A DNA stretch of 64,000 nt from Vibrio sp. FE10 (GTDB lineage Bacteria; Pseudomonadota; Gammaproteobacteria; Enterobacterales; Vibrionaceae). Where the stretch lies: NCBI RefSeq assembly GCF_030297155.1, contig NZ_AP028067.1:1860001-1924000 (forward strand). Reading direction: 5' to 3'. The position numbers and the translations under genes were made by a program. The notes below the pieces were generated by a model, which did no database searches, was not told the DNA's origin, and saw only the letters and a program-made list of their open reading frames with translations. Shown here one piece after another: positions 1-7,467 of the stretch; the first letter of the stretch is position 1; every line of letters starts with the position of its first letter.

Positions 1-90
1 TGTGGTAGAGTTCCGCTCATATGCAACTGAGCTAAATGTAAATTTATTTTCTTATAACTGTTGTGTGCCAGTGCAATATTGGAGTTCACA

Positions 91-534
91 TTGAATTTTA
101 GTGTTAAATCAAAATTATTAATCAGTTCTGGAGCTATAGCTTCAGCTTCTGCCATTTGGCACCTTCTTTGTATTTGGGGTGGTCCAAGTTGGTTTGCGTT
201 TGCTCGTGCACCTCAGCCAATAATCGACTCTGCGGTGCAAGGTACTTTGCTCGCTCCATTAAGTACCGTATTCGTTGCGGGTTTAATGTTCGCTTGTACT
301 TTGTTTTCTTTTTCAGCCGTAGGTTTAATTCGCAAAATGCCTTTACTTAAGCCAGCCTTAATTACTATTTCATTTCTTTGTACTGTGCGTGGTTTAATTG
401 CAATACCAATATTAATTACCCCTACTGGTTTGGATACTTGGGAGCTAATTGCCAGCAGTGTATGGCTTTATGTTGGCTTGTGCTTTATCGCTGGTACTGT
501 AGAACAATATAGGTTTGGTAAATCAGGTACATAA
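91..534 (+). CDS. Small four-helix membrane protein, probable integron cassette gene
   Basis: Predicted protein of 147 residues with four hydrophobic segments (roughly residues 7-27, 55-77, 85-105 and 118-138) and short loops, so an inner-membrane protein. I chose the TTG at 91 because GGAG lies six bases before it (81-84); the in-frame TTG at 61 has no such site. The segment around residues 20-40 (WHLL, GGPSW, FARAP) resembles a family of uncharacterised small membrane proteins that I recall from integron arrays. No catalytic motif is visible and no function is proposed. The stop codon runs directly into an attC-like start (ATAACAAAGC at 531-540). It is the first complete gene of the cassette tail. 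Confidence 0.7.
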   Translation: MNFSVKSKLLISSGAIASASAIWHLLCIWGGPSWFAFARAPQPIIDSAVQGTLLAPLSTVFVAGLMFACTLFSFSAVGLIRKMPLLKPALITISFLCTVRGLIAIPILITPTGLDTWELIASSVWLYVGLCFIAGTVEQYRFGKSGT

Positions 535-568
535 CAAAGCATTAGACCGAGAATTTAATTAATTATTC
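531..568 (+). repeat. Truncated attC-like junction between two cassette genes
   Basis: ATAACAAAGC at 531-540 has the form of the left end of a Vibrio attC site, but the next gene starts about 40 bases later. There is no room for the usual 60-130 base imperfect palindrome or for the right-hand GTTATAAC-type box. It is probably a deleted attC that has fused two cassettes. This is inference from a short match. Confidence 0.35.
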
Positions 569-580
569 ATGGAGAATGTC

Positions 581-994
581 ATGACATCAATATTGGAAAT
601 AAACTCAGAAGATTCAAAAAATCTTCGACAAGTAAAATCTATATATAGTGCACTTAAGTCTTCAGATATAGATTCATTAAAGGCAATACTGGTAGACGAG
701 CCTATTTGGGATGTATCTCCTGGCTTTCCTGAAGGAAAGGTTTATCGAGGCTTACCTGAAATACTTGGTGTCTTTTATACAAATCTTCGATCACAAGCTT
801 ATTCATTTGCTGCTTTACCAGATAGTTTTGTCGACAGTGGAGATAAAGTTGTTGCACTTGGTCATTACCAAGTCATAAAAACACAAGACGCAGATCCGAT
901 TTTGATTCGTTTTTGTCATGCATGGAGTATCGATACTCAAGGGAATGTTAAAGGCGTTTGGCAAGTCGCAGATTCTGCTTCATTTTATAACTGA
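581..994 (+). CDS. NTF2-like / SnoaL-fold protein, integron cassette gene
   Basis: A 137-residue protein with the layout of the nuclear transport factor 2 (SnoaL-like) fold: an N-terminal helix pair (VKSIYSALKSSD), the 'D..W' strand region (EPIWDVSPG), the G-rich turn YRGLPEIL, and C-terminal strands ending in HAWSID and VWQVAD. Proteins of this fold bind or act on small molecules in a conical pocket; the ligand here cannot be told. The start is ATG 581, served by GGAGA at 571-575, rather than the ATG at 569. The gene is soluble, has no signal peptide, and is followed at once by a hairpin and then by the IS110 remnant. Confidence 0.7.
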   Translation: MTSILEINSEDSKNLRQVKSIYSALKSSDIDSLKAILVDEPIWDVSPGFPEGKVYRGLPEILGVFYTNLRSQAYSFAALPDSFVDSGDKVVALGHYQVIKTQDADPILIRFCHAWSIDTQGNVKGVWQVADSASFYN

Positions 995-1023
995 TAATTT
1001 ATTAACATTGAGTAAATTATCAG
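991..1023 (+). other. Hairpin overlapping the stop of the NTF2-like gene
   Basis: CTGATAATTTA at 991-1001 is perfectly complementary to TAAATTATCAG at 1013-1023 with an 11-base loop. It overlaps the TGA stop. No T-run follows, so it may be part of a small attC-like structure or an mRNA 3' end rather than a classic terminator. Confidence 0.5.
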
Positions 1024-1084
1024 CTAGACACATAACGGTTGTCATCGTTTTGTTGAAAGAAAAAGCAGCAAAAACAGACCAGCC

Positions 1085-1449
1085 TACGCGATGTACAAAT
1101 AAGATGGCTTGTTGCTCGGCTACAAAGCGAGTTGATTGACGTTGAACAACTTCGTATATGGCAAGAGCATTATTAAGGTCATTCTTTCCCTTAGTTTGAT
1201 AAGGGATTACGTATTTAACGGCCATAATACGGGCGTCGTGACCCAGCTTGTTGAGTGTTCTTGTTCAATAATGTGCACCACCACACGCTTCAACGTTATA
1301 CGCATGAGTGGCATATTTGCTATTGTAGTCAGTAGGTTAGAGCGAGTTACTGACTTATGAAGTATGACCTTACTATTTTGGTTTACGGCATGAAGACTAA
1401 AGTGGTTTTTAGCTAGGTCGATACCGCAGAAATAGGAATAATCAGACAT
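1085..1449 (-). pseudogene. IS110-family transposase remnant (5' part only, frameshift and nonsense codon)
   Basis: The start MSDYSYFCGIDLAKNHF at 1449 and the downstream pieces VEACGGAHY, LNKLGHDARIMAVKYV and EQQAILFVHRV are classic IS110-family N-terminal DEDD transposase motifs. The reading frame is broken near 1300, and in the correct frame the tryptophan codon after GGAHY is TGA (1265-1267 on the plus strand as tca). A few residues also seem lost before EQQ. Homology stops near 1085, so only about 130 of the roughly 340 codons remain. It is dead. The sequence to its right ends with attC-like TTCGTTATGT (about 1516-1525), consistent with the IS1111-attC habit of this family of inserting into cassette recombination sites. 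Confidence 0.75.
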
Positions 1450-1548
1450 GGTGCATCCGATGCATTTAAGTACCATATAAGTGTGGCAGCTCTTCGGTAG
1501 GGGGAATCCATGTCATTCGTTATGTTCTCCAAAGGAAATATCATATAG

Positions 1549-1944
1549 ATGAAAAACGTAGTTCAAATTGTCTTTATTTCAGGAAATCAGTTACTGCTTG
1601 GTTATCGCCAAAATACTGAAGCGTTTGACCAGTGTTGGGGCTTTCCTTCTGGACGGATAGAAGATGGTGAGTCTCCTCTAAATGCGGCTGAACGTGAAGC
1701 TTTGGAGGAAGTTTCGGTGAGTACTAGAGAGTTGAGCTTAATTGCAGAATTGGTTGATTCTAGTATGTCTATTCGTCATTACTTTTATCTTTGCTTTGAT
1801 TGGGTAGGAGAATTAGAAAACGCAGAATCTGATTTGTGTCGAGAGCTACGTTGGTTCAATATTAACGAGTTACCAGAAGAGTGTACTCCGATAACTTATT
1901 TGGCTATAAATAAAATAATAAATGCTTTGCGTGATACCCAATGA
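1549..1944 (+). CDS. Nudix hydrolase, integron cassette gene
   Basis: A 131-residue single-domain Nudix protein. The Nudix box runs from about residue 36 to 58: G, five residues, E, seven residues, then REALEEVSV, which matches GX5EX7REUXEEXGU except that serine replaces the last glycine. The metal-binding glutamates are present. Such enzymes hydrolyse nucleoside diphosphates linked to another moiety; the substrate cannot be told. The GFPSGRIEDGE segment before the box is typical of the MutT/dGTPase-like branch. AAGGAAA lies about eleven bases before the ATG. A full attC site follows five bases after the stop, so this is a proper cassette. Confidence 0.85.
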   Translation: MKNVVQIVFISGNQLLLGYRQNTEAFDQCWGFPSGRIEDGESPLNAAEREALEEVSVSTRELSLIAELVDSSMSIRHYFYLCFDWVGELENAESDLCRELRWFNINELPEECTPITYLAINKIINALRDTQ

Positions 1945-1949
1945 TGAAC

Positions 1950-2072
1950 ATAACAAATTGCTTAAGATTGATTCGCAACACATGGCATTTTACTATGCGT
2001 TGGCTTTAGTGTTTAAGGTGGTTACGGTAGCTTTGGCATTACGTGCCTCACACCTTAAACAAGGCGTTATAA
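1950..2072 (+). repeat. attC recombination site (complete, Vibrio type)
   Basis: The 123-base site begins ATAACAAATTGCTTAAG and ends CTTAAACAAGGCGTTATAAC, whose complement pairs with the beginning. The interior has the usual Vibrio blocks (GATTCGCAACACATGGCATTTT and TTGGCATTACGTGCC). It separates the Nudix and GNAT cassettes and is the best-preserved site in the window. Confidence 0.9.
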
Positions 2073-2086
2073 CTTAAGAGGTAAAA

Positions 2087-2541
2087 ATGGAATTTCGTGA
2101 AGCAAAAGTTGAAGATCTAGAGCAGTTATCTATGCTTTTTCATGCTACCGTCAGTTGTCGGTGAGCCTAGATAGTACAGCTAGTGAAAGTGAATCTTCAG
2201 ATTGGATAGCTTCTAGGTTAAATGATGGAAGTGGTGTTTTTCTCCTAGCAATAGCTAAAGAGCAAGTACTTGGTTTTGTAACGTTATACCAAGGATTCAG
2301 TTCAATTTCGTTAAAAAAATACTGGGCGTTAAATGATCTTTATGTATCTACAGAGGCAAGGGGATTAGGACTTGGTCGAGCCCTAATGGAATTTGCAGAA
2401 ATATATGCCAGAAACACTAATGCGAAAGGTATTGAACTAGAAACATCGCTTGATAACGTTGTAGCTCAATTACTGTATGAAGAATTAGGTTATTCGGAAA
2501 ATACAAAATATAAACAGTACTTCAAACAAGTGAAACTATAA
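2087..2541 (+). pseudogene. GNAT-family N-acetyltransferase cassette gene, split by a one-base frameshift
   Basis: ATG 2087, fifteen bases after the attC site, opens MEFREAKVEDLEQLSMLF, a typical GNAT N-terminus, but that frame stops at TGA 2162-2164. The rest of the domain continues in another frame: CYRQ, then IASRLNDGSGVFLLAI, VLGFVTLYQGF, ALNDLYVSTEARGLGLGRALM (the acetyl-CoA loop R/Q-x-x-G-x-G/A) and the C-terminal LYEELGY. The switch lies in CTTTTTCATGCTACC (about 2134-2148); adding one base after CA restores LF-H-CYRQ. So the gene is probably inactivated by a single-base deletion unless this is a sequencing error. A shortened product from TTG 2155 would lack the first strand and helix. 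Confidence 0.8.
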
Positions 2542-2647
2542 CAAACAATTTAAGCCGAAAGCCAACACGTAGCATTTTTAATGGTTTTAGCTTGAGTGAT
2601 TCTGAGTATATTAATGCCGTTGTTAGCTGCTTAATTGGACGTTATGG
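2538..2647 (+). repeat. attC recombination site
   Basis: The site starts ATAACAAACAATTTAAG at the stop codon of the GNAT gene and ends CTTAATTGGACGTTATGG. The interior keeps the CCAACACGTAGCATTTTTAATGG block found in Vibrio attC sites. It is about 110 bases long and closes the GNAT cassette. Confidence 0.8.
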
Positions 2648-2680
2648 GCTAGCGATAATTTGTCAAAATAAAGGTCAAAC

Positions 2681-3151
2681 ATGTTAAGTAGTAAAATTTT
2701 TAATAGCTTGGAAATTAGTAAAGAGTTGAGTTCATACATAGAAGGGATTGATGATTACGATGACCCATATTTTGTAATTTTAAGCTGTGAAAGTAACTTA
2801 GATCTCGCCGTTAAATCTATGGTGGATGTCGCAAAAACGTACGAAGACGACTTGTACAGCTGCGAAGCTTTTGAACTAAATCACTCATTAGTTTTGTTTT
2901 CAATTAGTTGCGCAATGAAAACAATTAATGCTGTGTCTAATAGAGTACTAGACAGTATTAGTGCTACCGGTTTGTTAGTTCATATATCAGTTTTTCATCA
3001 CAATAGCCTAGGTGAAGCACTGGAGACGTTTAAGTGGTCAACGCAGCTTCTAGAAGAGGTTATTCAAGAATCAGGTAATAAGTCATCTATAGGGATTAAT
3101 GATTTTTCAGATCGCGAAAACTGGGATGGTATTGTTCGGTACAGAAACTAG
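2681..3151 (+). CDS. Unknown acidic cassette protein
   Basis: A 156-residue soluble protein that I do not recognise. It is acidic (IEGIDDYDDPYF near the N-terminus), with no signal peptide and no clear transmembrane segment, although residues 69-80 (LVLFSISCAMKT) are fairly hydrophobic. Four cysteines are scattered and do not form a metal motif. The predicted secondary structure is mainly helical with a central stretch LLVHISVFHHNSLGEAL. It sits between an attC site (2538-2647) and a worn attC-like start at 3155, so it is a cassette gene of its own. Function unknown. Confidence 0.6.
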   Translation: MLSSKIFNSLEISKELSSYIEGIDDYDDPYFVILSCESNLDLAVKSMVDVAKTYEDDLYSCEAFELNHSLVLFSISCAMKTINAVSNRVLDSISATGLLVHISVFHHNSLGEALETFKWSTQLLEEVIQESGNKSSIGINDFSDRENWDGIVRYRN

Positions 3152-3314
3152 CACATAACAAGGGACTATAGTATCAATGACCAGTTCTTGGTCGCGCTTC
3201 GACCACACATGGCGCCATCTCTCTGCATAGAATTAAGGGTCACAACCATCTTTCGAACACACGCGATTATTACGGCTTTCTTAAGCTTTCCTGCTGCCAA
3301 AAGTAGAACGTAAT
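3152..3314 (+). other. Cassette 3' segment with attC-like start, interrupted by the IS21 element
   Basis: ATAACAAGGG at 3155 looks like the left end of an attC. Shortly after comes an imperfect hairpin, GACCAGTTCTTGGTC with CGCGCTTCGACCAC. No gene is visible. The natural right half of the site is not found before the insertion sequence begins at 3321, nor clearly on its far side, so the site is degenerate. Confidence 0.35.
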
Positions 3315-3418
3315 ATAGGGTGCGTATTTCGGCTGATGTGACCCCTAGTTTCGTTTTTAATCGACCACCTTTTTAAGCCTCTCTTTTCTCTTCCTTAGTT
3401 TTACTCCAAGTGGTCGAT

Positions 3419-4141
3419 TTAAGCCAGTTTTCTCATTGATTCCCCTCGTAACTCGATTCTATGACTTTGATGAACCAACCTATCTAAGATCGCATCAGCG
3501 ATCGTCGAGTTGTCGATCATCTCGTGCCATTCTTTTACAGGTAGTTGGCTGATAATGATTGTACTGCACTCTTGGTATCTATCTTCTAGCACTTCGAGAA
3601 GATTACTTGCATGCTCTTGGCTGAGTTTTTCCATTCCCCAGTCATCGATAACCAACAGTTTTTTCTTAGACAAGCTCAGTAGCAGCTTTTGATAGCTGCC
3701 ATCAAGGCGGCTACTACTCAGGTCATCAAGTAAACGATTTAGGCGATAATAACGACTTGGGCAGTGTTGCTCACACGCCTGCTCGGCGAGCGCACAAGCA
3801 ACATAGGTTTTACCTGCACCTGTTGCACCTGTAATCAGGACATTCTGTCGCTTTTGTAAATAAGTGCCTGATAATAACTCTCCCATCATTGCTCTTTTTA
3901 AGCCTCGTTCTGGGCGGTAGTCCAGTTGATTACCGCTAGCGCTTAGGCGCAGCTTGGCTTGCCGTTTAAGTCGTTGGATTTTGGTTTGATCTCGGTTCAC
4001 TATCTCATGATCAAGGATGAGTCCTAACCTTTCTTCAAAGCCAAGTTCAGCATAGGTCGCGGGGTGTATCCTTTGCTGTTCCAGTGCATCAGAAGCATGA
4101 CTTAGGCGTAGTGATTTTAACTGTTGGATTATTGCGTCCAT
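3419..4141 (-). CDS. istB: IS21-family helper ATPase IstB
   Basis: A 240-residue AAA+ ATPase that partners the IstA transposase by preparing target DNA. Walker A is GATGAGKT at residues 105-112 and Walker B is LLVIDDWG at about 162-169. Sensor-like serine and arginine residues follow in IIISQLPVKEWH and the C-terminal LVHQSHRIELRGESMRK, a typical IstB ending. I use ATG 4141 (MDAIIQQLKSLRL), preceded by AGGAGA at six bases; an in-frame ATG 13 codons earlier lies inside istA and has no good site. The gap to the istA stop is ten bases, so the two genes are co-translated. Length is normal for the family. Confidence 0.93.
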   Translation of the reverse strand: MDAIIQQLKSLRLSHASDALEQQRIHPATYAELGFEERLGLILDHEIVNRDQTKIQRLKRQAKLRLSASGNQLDYRPERGLKRAMMGELLSGTYLQKRQNVLITGATGAGKTYVACALAEQACEQHCPSRYYRLNRLLDDLSSSRLDGSYQKLLLSLSKKKLLVIDDWGMEKLSQEHASNLLEVLEDRYQECSTIIISQLPVKEWHEMIDNSTIADAILDRLVHQSHRIELRGESMRKLA

Positions 4142-4151
4142 ATTGTTTCTC

Positions 4152-5684
4152 CTAGTGGTAGTAGTTGGAACCACGAACATTAGTGTGTTTAAGGTTTGGG
4201 GTATCAGTGGAAGGCTGAGAGAGAGTGCCTTCTCGATGGTTCTTCAATAAGTTTTTGACGAAGCCAAGGTATGGCTTCTCTGTCACTAAGGCATCTCGGC
4301 AAGCTTGTTCTAACCGTGCGTCTGAGTGCTTTTTGGCAAGACTTAGTAACCCAAAGCAACTTCTAAAGGCCAATGCTTCATGCTCTGGGCGTTTGAGCAA
4401 CATCTGAGTCAGTTCACCTGTGGCTGGCCCAATAGATTTTCCCCAACGGATAAAACGCTCGGGTGTCCATGATTGGTATTGATGGTTGCTTGGCATATGC
4501 TCGTAAACGGTAGAGAGACCATATTCTTTTTGGCTTGTGCAGTGGTGAGCAACAATGCTCCCTTTGTGGTAGATACGTATTATTTGATGCGTTGCTTCAA
4601 GCTCAACTTGTTGCCCAACAAGTTGGTGCGGCACAGAGTAGAAGTGCTTTTTATATTGAATGTGATAATCAGGGGAGACGGTTGCTCGTTTAGTTTCGAT
4701 ATACACATATGGTTGCGATGGCAGTGGTTTTAACGCTGGACGGTCAACTTTGTTGAACAAGTCATGTCGATTGACACCAAGCTGTTTCATCTCTCGTTGG
4801 TTTAAGTCATGCATCAGCTTTCGGATAGCCAGGTTCAGCTCAGCCATTGTATAGAACACTTGGTGGCGAAGGCGCATCATTATCCAGCGCTCTACGATGA
4901 GAACTGCGTTCTCAGCTTTGGCTTTATCTTTAGGCTTGTAGGGCCTGGCTGGCATCACAGCAACGCCGTAATGTTGTGCCAGTTTTCGGTAGCTCTCATT
5001 GAGGATAGGGCTATGACAGTCTGCTTTCGTTACAGCAGATTTCAGATTATCAGGTACAAGTAGATTCGGAGCACCACCAAAGTGATTAAAGGTATTCACA
5101 TGAGCCATGAGGAAGTGTTCAAGCCCTTGGCTCTCACTCGCCTCGACATAGGTGTAATTTGACGCTCCTAAAGTGGCGACAAATACCTGAGCATGTCGGC
5201 ATTCTCCTGTATCTGGATTCACAACAGGGATCGTTGGGCCACAGTAGTCAATGAAGAGCTTGTCACCAGCATGGTGAAGTTGGCGCATACTGCGTTTTTG
5301 TGTCTTTAGCCAACGTCTATACAGTTCGCAGAACTGTGTATAGCCATAGGCTTTGTCTTGATGCTGATGACAATACTCTTCCCAAAGCAAAGCTTTAGTC
5401 ATCCCTTTACGCTTCAATTCTAAGTAGCAGAGAGTGAAATCAGGCATCACTTTATGCTGAGAAGATGAGCGACCATCAAACAAAGCTTGGGTGACTTGAT
5501 TTTCATGATGAGTCTCTTCCAGTGGCCACGTGAGGCCACTGGATTTAAATCGGGATAGATGCTGGGATACAGTGGAATGAGCAATATTGAGGCAAGCGGC
5601 GATCTGTCGATTAGAAAGATTGCACTCGTATCGGAGGCGTAAGATTTCCTTAATTTTATTCATTGGCATTCTCTTTTTCGGCAT
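4152..5684 (-). CDS. istA: IS21-family transposase IstA
   Basis: A 510-residue transposase. Residues 22-47 form a helix-turn-helix (LSNRQIAACLNIAHSTVSQH). The retroviral-integrase-like core has the catalytic triad D146 (FIDYCG), D212 (LVPDNLK) and E258 (KAKAENAV), with the expected KPKDKAKAE motif. The C-terminal mu-type beta barrel region (PYVYIETKRATVSPDYHI) is intact. Length is normal. It is followed after ten bases by istB. Upstream, 5700-5890 holds the repeated terminal motifs that would bind this protein. I see no frameshift, so the element may be active. Confidence 0.94.
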   Translation of the reverse strand: MPKKRMPMNKIKEILRLRYECNLSNRQIAACLNIAHSTVSQHLSRFKSSGLTWPLEETHHENQVTQALFDGRSSSQHKVMPDFTLCYLELKRKGMTKALLWEEYCHQHQDKAYGYTQFCELYRRWLKTQKRSMRQLHHAGDKLFIDYCGPTIPVVNPDTGECRHAQVFVATLGASNYTYVEASESQGLEHFLMAHVNTFNHFGGAPNLLVPDNLKSAVTKADCHSPILNESYRKLAQHYGVAVMPARPYKPKDKAKAENAVLIVERWIMMRLRHQVFYTMAELNLAIRKLMHDLNQREMKQLGVNRHDLFNKVDRPALKPLPSQPYVYIETKRATVSPDYHIQYKKHFYSVPHQLVGQQVELEATHQIIRIYHKGSIVAHHCTSQKEYGLSTVYEHMPSNHQYQSWTPERFIRWGKSIGPATGELTQMLLKRPEHEALAFRSCFGLLSLAKKHSDARLEQACRDALVTEKPYLGFVKNLLKNHREGTLSQPSTDTPNLKHTNVRGSNYYH

Positions 5685-5966
5685 GATTTATCCTTAGTGC
5701 TCTCAACATGAAAGACTCAGGTTAAACCTATTGATTTAAAAGAGAAAAGAGGTTTATTTCGGTAAATCGACCATCGATTTCGGAAACACACCGAAAAGTG
5801 GATGATTAAAACCGAAATGAGTGGTTGGTTAAAAACGGATTTGGTGGTCGATTAAAACCGAAATAGGCGGTCGGCTAGCTCCGAAATATGCAATAGGGTT
5901 ATTTTCCTCACTTGGTGATTTGATTTTTTATCGTGGTTAGTATTGGTTTGATAGTAAGGAGGATGC

Positions 5967-6569
5967 ATGGAAGTTTTGCTTTATAGCGCAAAAGGCTCGA
6001 ACAGCTCTGAAAGAGTGGAGTGGGTACTCAACTTCAAGCGGATACATTACGATAGAATTGAGGTTAGCTCTAGCGAACTAGCGACAAGGTACTTAGATAT
6101 AAACCCTTTTGGTTATGTTCCATCACTTTCTGTCGATGGTTCTGTGTTTTCTGAATCAATGGCGATTATCGAGTATCTGGAAGAACGCTTTCCTAAACCA
6201 ACCTTATTTGGCAAAAATCTTGATGAAAAAACTCATATCCGAAGAGTTTGTGAATACGTAAATACCAGCATCCACTCACCCCAAAACAGAACCGTATTAA
6301 AGTTCATGCGTCCAGAGTTAGATGAAATGTCAAAGCGCGAACTTCGTGGGGATTGGATTATGAGGTGCCTAGAAAAGCTAAGTACGTCAATTTGCCGTGA
6401 ATCAAGATTGGCAGTGGGTAACAGCTTTAGTGTAGCCGATATATTTGTGGCTTCAATCTATAAAAAAGCGTTACAACATGGTTGTGTAAAAAGTGACTTT
6501 TACGATAAGCATTTGATGTACGTTAGGTCAAATGAAAGTGCCTTGGTTTCTGAGCCACAAGCATTATGA
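5967..6569 (+). CDS. Glutathione S-transferase family protein, cassette gene
   Basis: A 200-residue GST-fold protein. Residues 1-77 are the thioredoxin-like domain: LLYSAKGSNSSERVEW (the SSxxRV start seen in zeta/maleylacetoacetate-isomerase-like enzymes), the cis-proline motif YVPSLSVDG, and ESMAIIEYLEERF that binds the gamma-glutamyl part of glutathione. Residues 85-190 are the helical domain with VADIFVASIY. The substrate cannot be told. AAGGAGG lies five bases before the ATG, the strongest ribosome site in the cassette region. It begins 74 bases after the right end of the IS21 element, whose insertion therefore separated it from the preceding cassette. A worn attC follows. Confidence 0.85.
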   Translation: MEVLLYSAKGSNSSERVEWVLNFKRIHYDRIEVSSSELATRYLDINPFGYVPSLSVDGSVFSESMAIIEYLEERFPKPTLFGKNLDEKTHIRRVCEYVNTSIHSPQNRTVLKFMRPELDEMSKRELRGDWIMRCLEKLSTSICRESRLAVGNSFSVADIFVASIYKKALQHGCVKSDFYDKHLMYVRSNESALVSEPQAL

Positions 6570-6686
6570 ACAATTTAAAATAGATTCGACATGCGTGGTA
6601 TTTTTACTATACGGTTTTTTGTGATTAGGCTTATGCGGAAGCATAGGTCTTGCGTGCCTGACACCTCAATCCAGCGCCAGGCTTAG
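6567..6686 (+). repeat. Degenerate attC site
   Basis: Starting in the GST stop codon, ATGAACAATTTAAAATAGATTCG, split by position, matches block by block the attC at 1950 (GATTCG, then GCGTGGTATTTTTACTATACGG, later GCGTGCCTGACACCT). The outer boxes are lost: GAACAA replaces TAACAA and GCCAGGCTTAG replaces GGCGTTATAAC. It is probably no longer recombined efficiently. Confidence 0.65.
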
Positions 6687-6706
6687 TTTAAACATGGAGA
6701 GTAAAT

Positions 6707-7324
6707 ATGAAGGAAGATTTTTCTGAATTAGCGACAACCGAGTACGGAAACATATTGAGTAACGACCACTTTATTGATTTCAACATTGTTCCTCTTTGGC
6801 AGGGTATGACGCGAATTTTTGGTGAAGCATTTACGGTTCAGTTAACTTCTGGTGATAACTTAATGCTTCATGCTGCGATATACGAAGCACCCGAGGGGTC
6901 TATCATTGTTGTCGATGGCGTTGATAGCAAATATGCGGTGGCTGGCGGAAATGTATGCGCAGTAGCTAAGAGCCGAGGGATAAAAGGCTTTATTATTGAT
7001 GGTGTAATTCGGGACCTGAGTGAAATTTCAGACATGAAGTTCCCAGTTTTTGCGAAAGGCGTCCACCCGGTACCGGGAAAAAAGGAGGTCTATTCTGAAT
7101 TGGGTGCACCAATCACTTGCGGGGGAGCAAGAGTCTCTACGGGGGATGTCATTGTTGCTGATGTAGAGGGTATTGTCGTTATTCCTAAATCAAGACAAGA
7201 TGAAGTGTTTGCAATGGCTTCAAAGAAAACACGTGAAGAAGCTTCATTAACACTAACTGAGTGGGAAGTGAATCATAGGGCTAAAATAGCTCAAGCAATA
7301 ACCTGTGCGAAACAAAAAGCTTAA
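6707..7324 (+). CDS. RraA-family protein (class II pyruvate aldolase / HMG-aldolase-like fold), cassette gene
   Basis: A 205-residue protein with the whole RraA fold. Seen are the substrate loop GGNVCAVAKSRGIKGFIIDG at about residues 78-97, the following VIRDL (the R-D pair that binds substrate and metal in the aldolase members), and the C-terminal ISTGD-like segment VSTGDVIVADVEGIVVIP. Members are either RNase E inhibitors (RraA) or Mg-dependent 4-hydroxy-4-methyl-2-oxoglutarate aldolases. The retained GX20RD signature leans to an enzyme rather than the E. coli RNase E regulator, but this is inference. GGAGAG lies six bases before the ATG. A degenerate attC follows at the stop. Confidence 0.85.
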   Translation: MKEDFSELATTEYGNILSNDHFIDFNIVPLWQGMTRIFGEAFTVQLTSGDNLMLHAAIYEAPEGSIIVVDGVDSKYAVAGGNVCAVAKSRGIKGFIIDGVIRDLSEISDMKFPVFAKGVHPVPGKKEVYSELGAPITCGGARVSTGDVIVADVEGIVVIPKSRQDEVFAMASKKTREEASLTLTEWEVNHRAKIAQAITCAKQKA

Positions 7325-7440
7325 CTGATGTTTCAAGTTGATTCGCTGTTTGCGCCATTTTTTATTCGAGCTAGTGTATTGTTCAAGACATAATGATTTA
7401 GGTATGTTTGGAGCGTTGCTCATTACTTAGCGCAGTTAGT
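7322..7440 (+). repeat. Degenerate attC site
   Basis: From the RraA stop, TTAACTGATGTTTCAAG then TTGATTCGCTGTTTGCG and CCATTTTTTATTCG align with the interior of the attC at 1950, and the end GCGCAGTTAGT replaces GGCGTTATAAC. About 119 bases. The outer boxes are eroded. Confidence 0.5.
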
Positions 7441-7467
7441 CCACAGGCGTTACTAGTAGGAAGATTT

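Larger units (their letters stand above)
3321..5892 (-). mobile_element. Intact IS21-family insertion sequence with 6-bp target duplication
   Basis: The element is 2572 bp. The left end TGCGTATTTCGG (3321) and the right end, read inward, TGCATATTTCGG (5892) are imperfect inverted repeats, and similarity extends to TTTAATCGACCACC at about base 50 of each end. ATAGGG flanks it on both sides (3315-3320 and 5893-5898), the target duplication expected for IS21 (4-8 bp). The right end carries further copies of a motif like TTTCGGTTTTAATC and ACCAACCAC (5755-5880), the multiple subterminal transposase sites seen in this family. It contains istA and istB in the minus direction, both open. Clean ends and open genes suggest a recent insertion into the cassette array. 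Confidence 0.92.

Noticed and set aside
980..1225. Minus-strand open frame of 81 codons
   Set aside because: It is the second half of the frameshifted IS110 transposase plus flanking DNA, not a separate gene.
4225..5063. Plus-strand open frames across istA
   Set aside because: Shadows of the transposase gene; no ribosome sites or domains.
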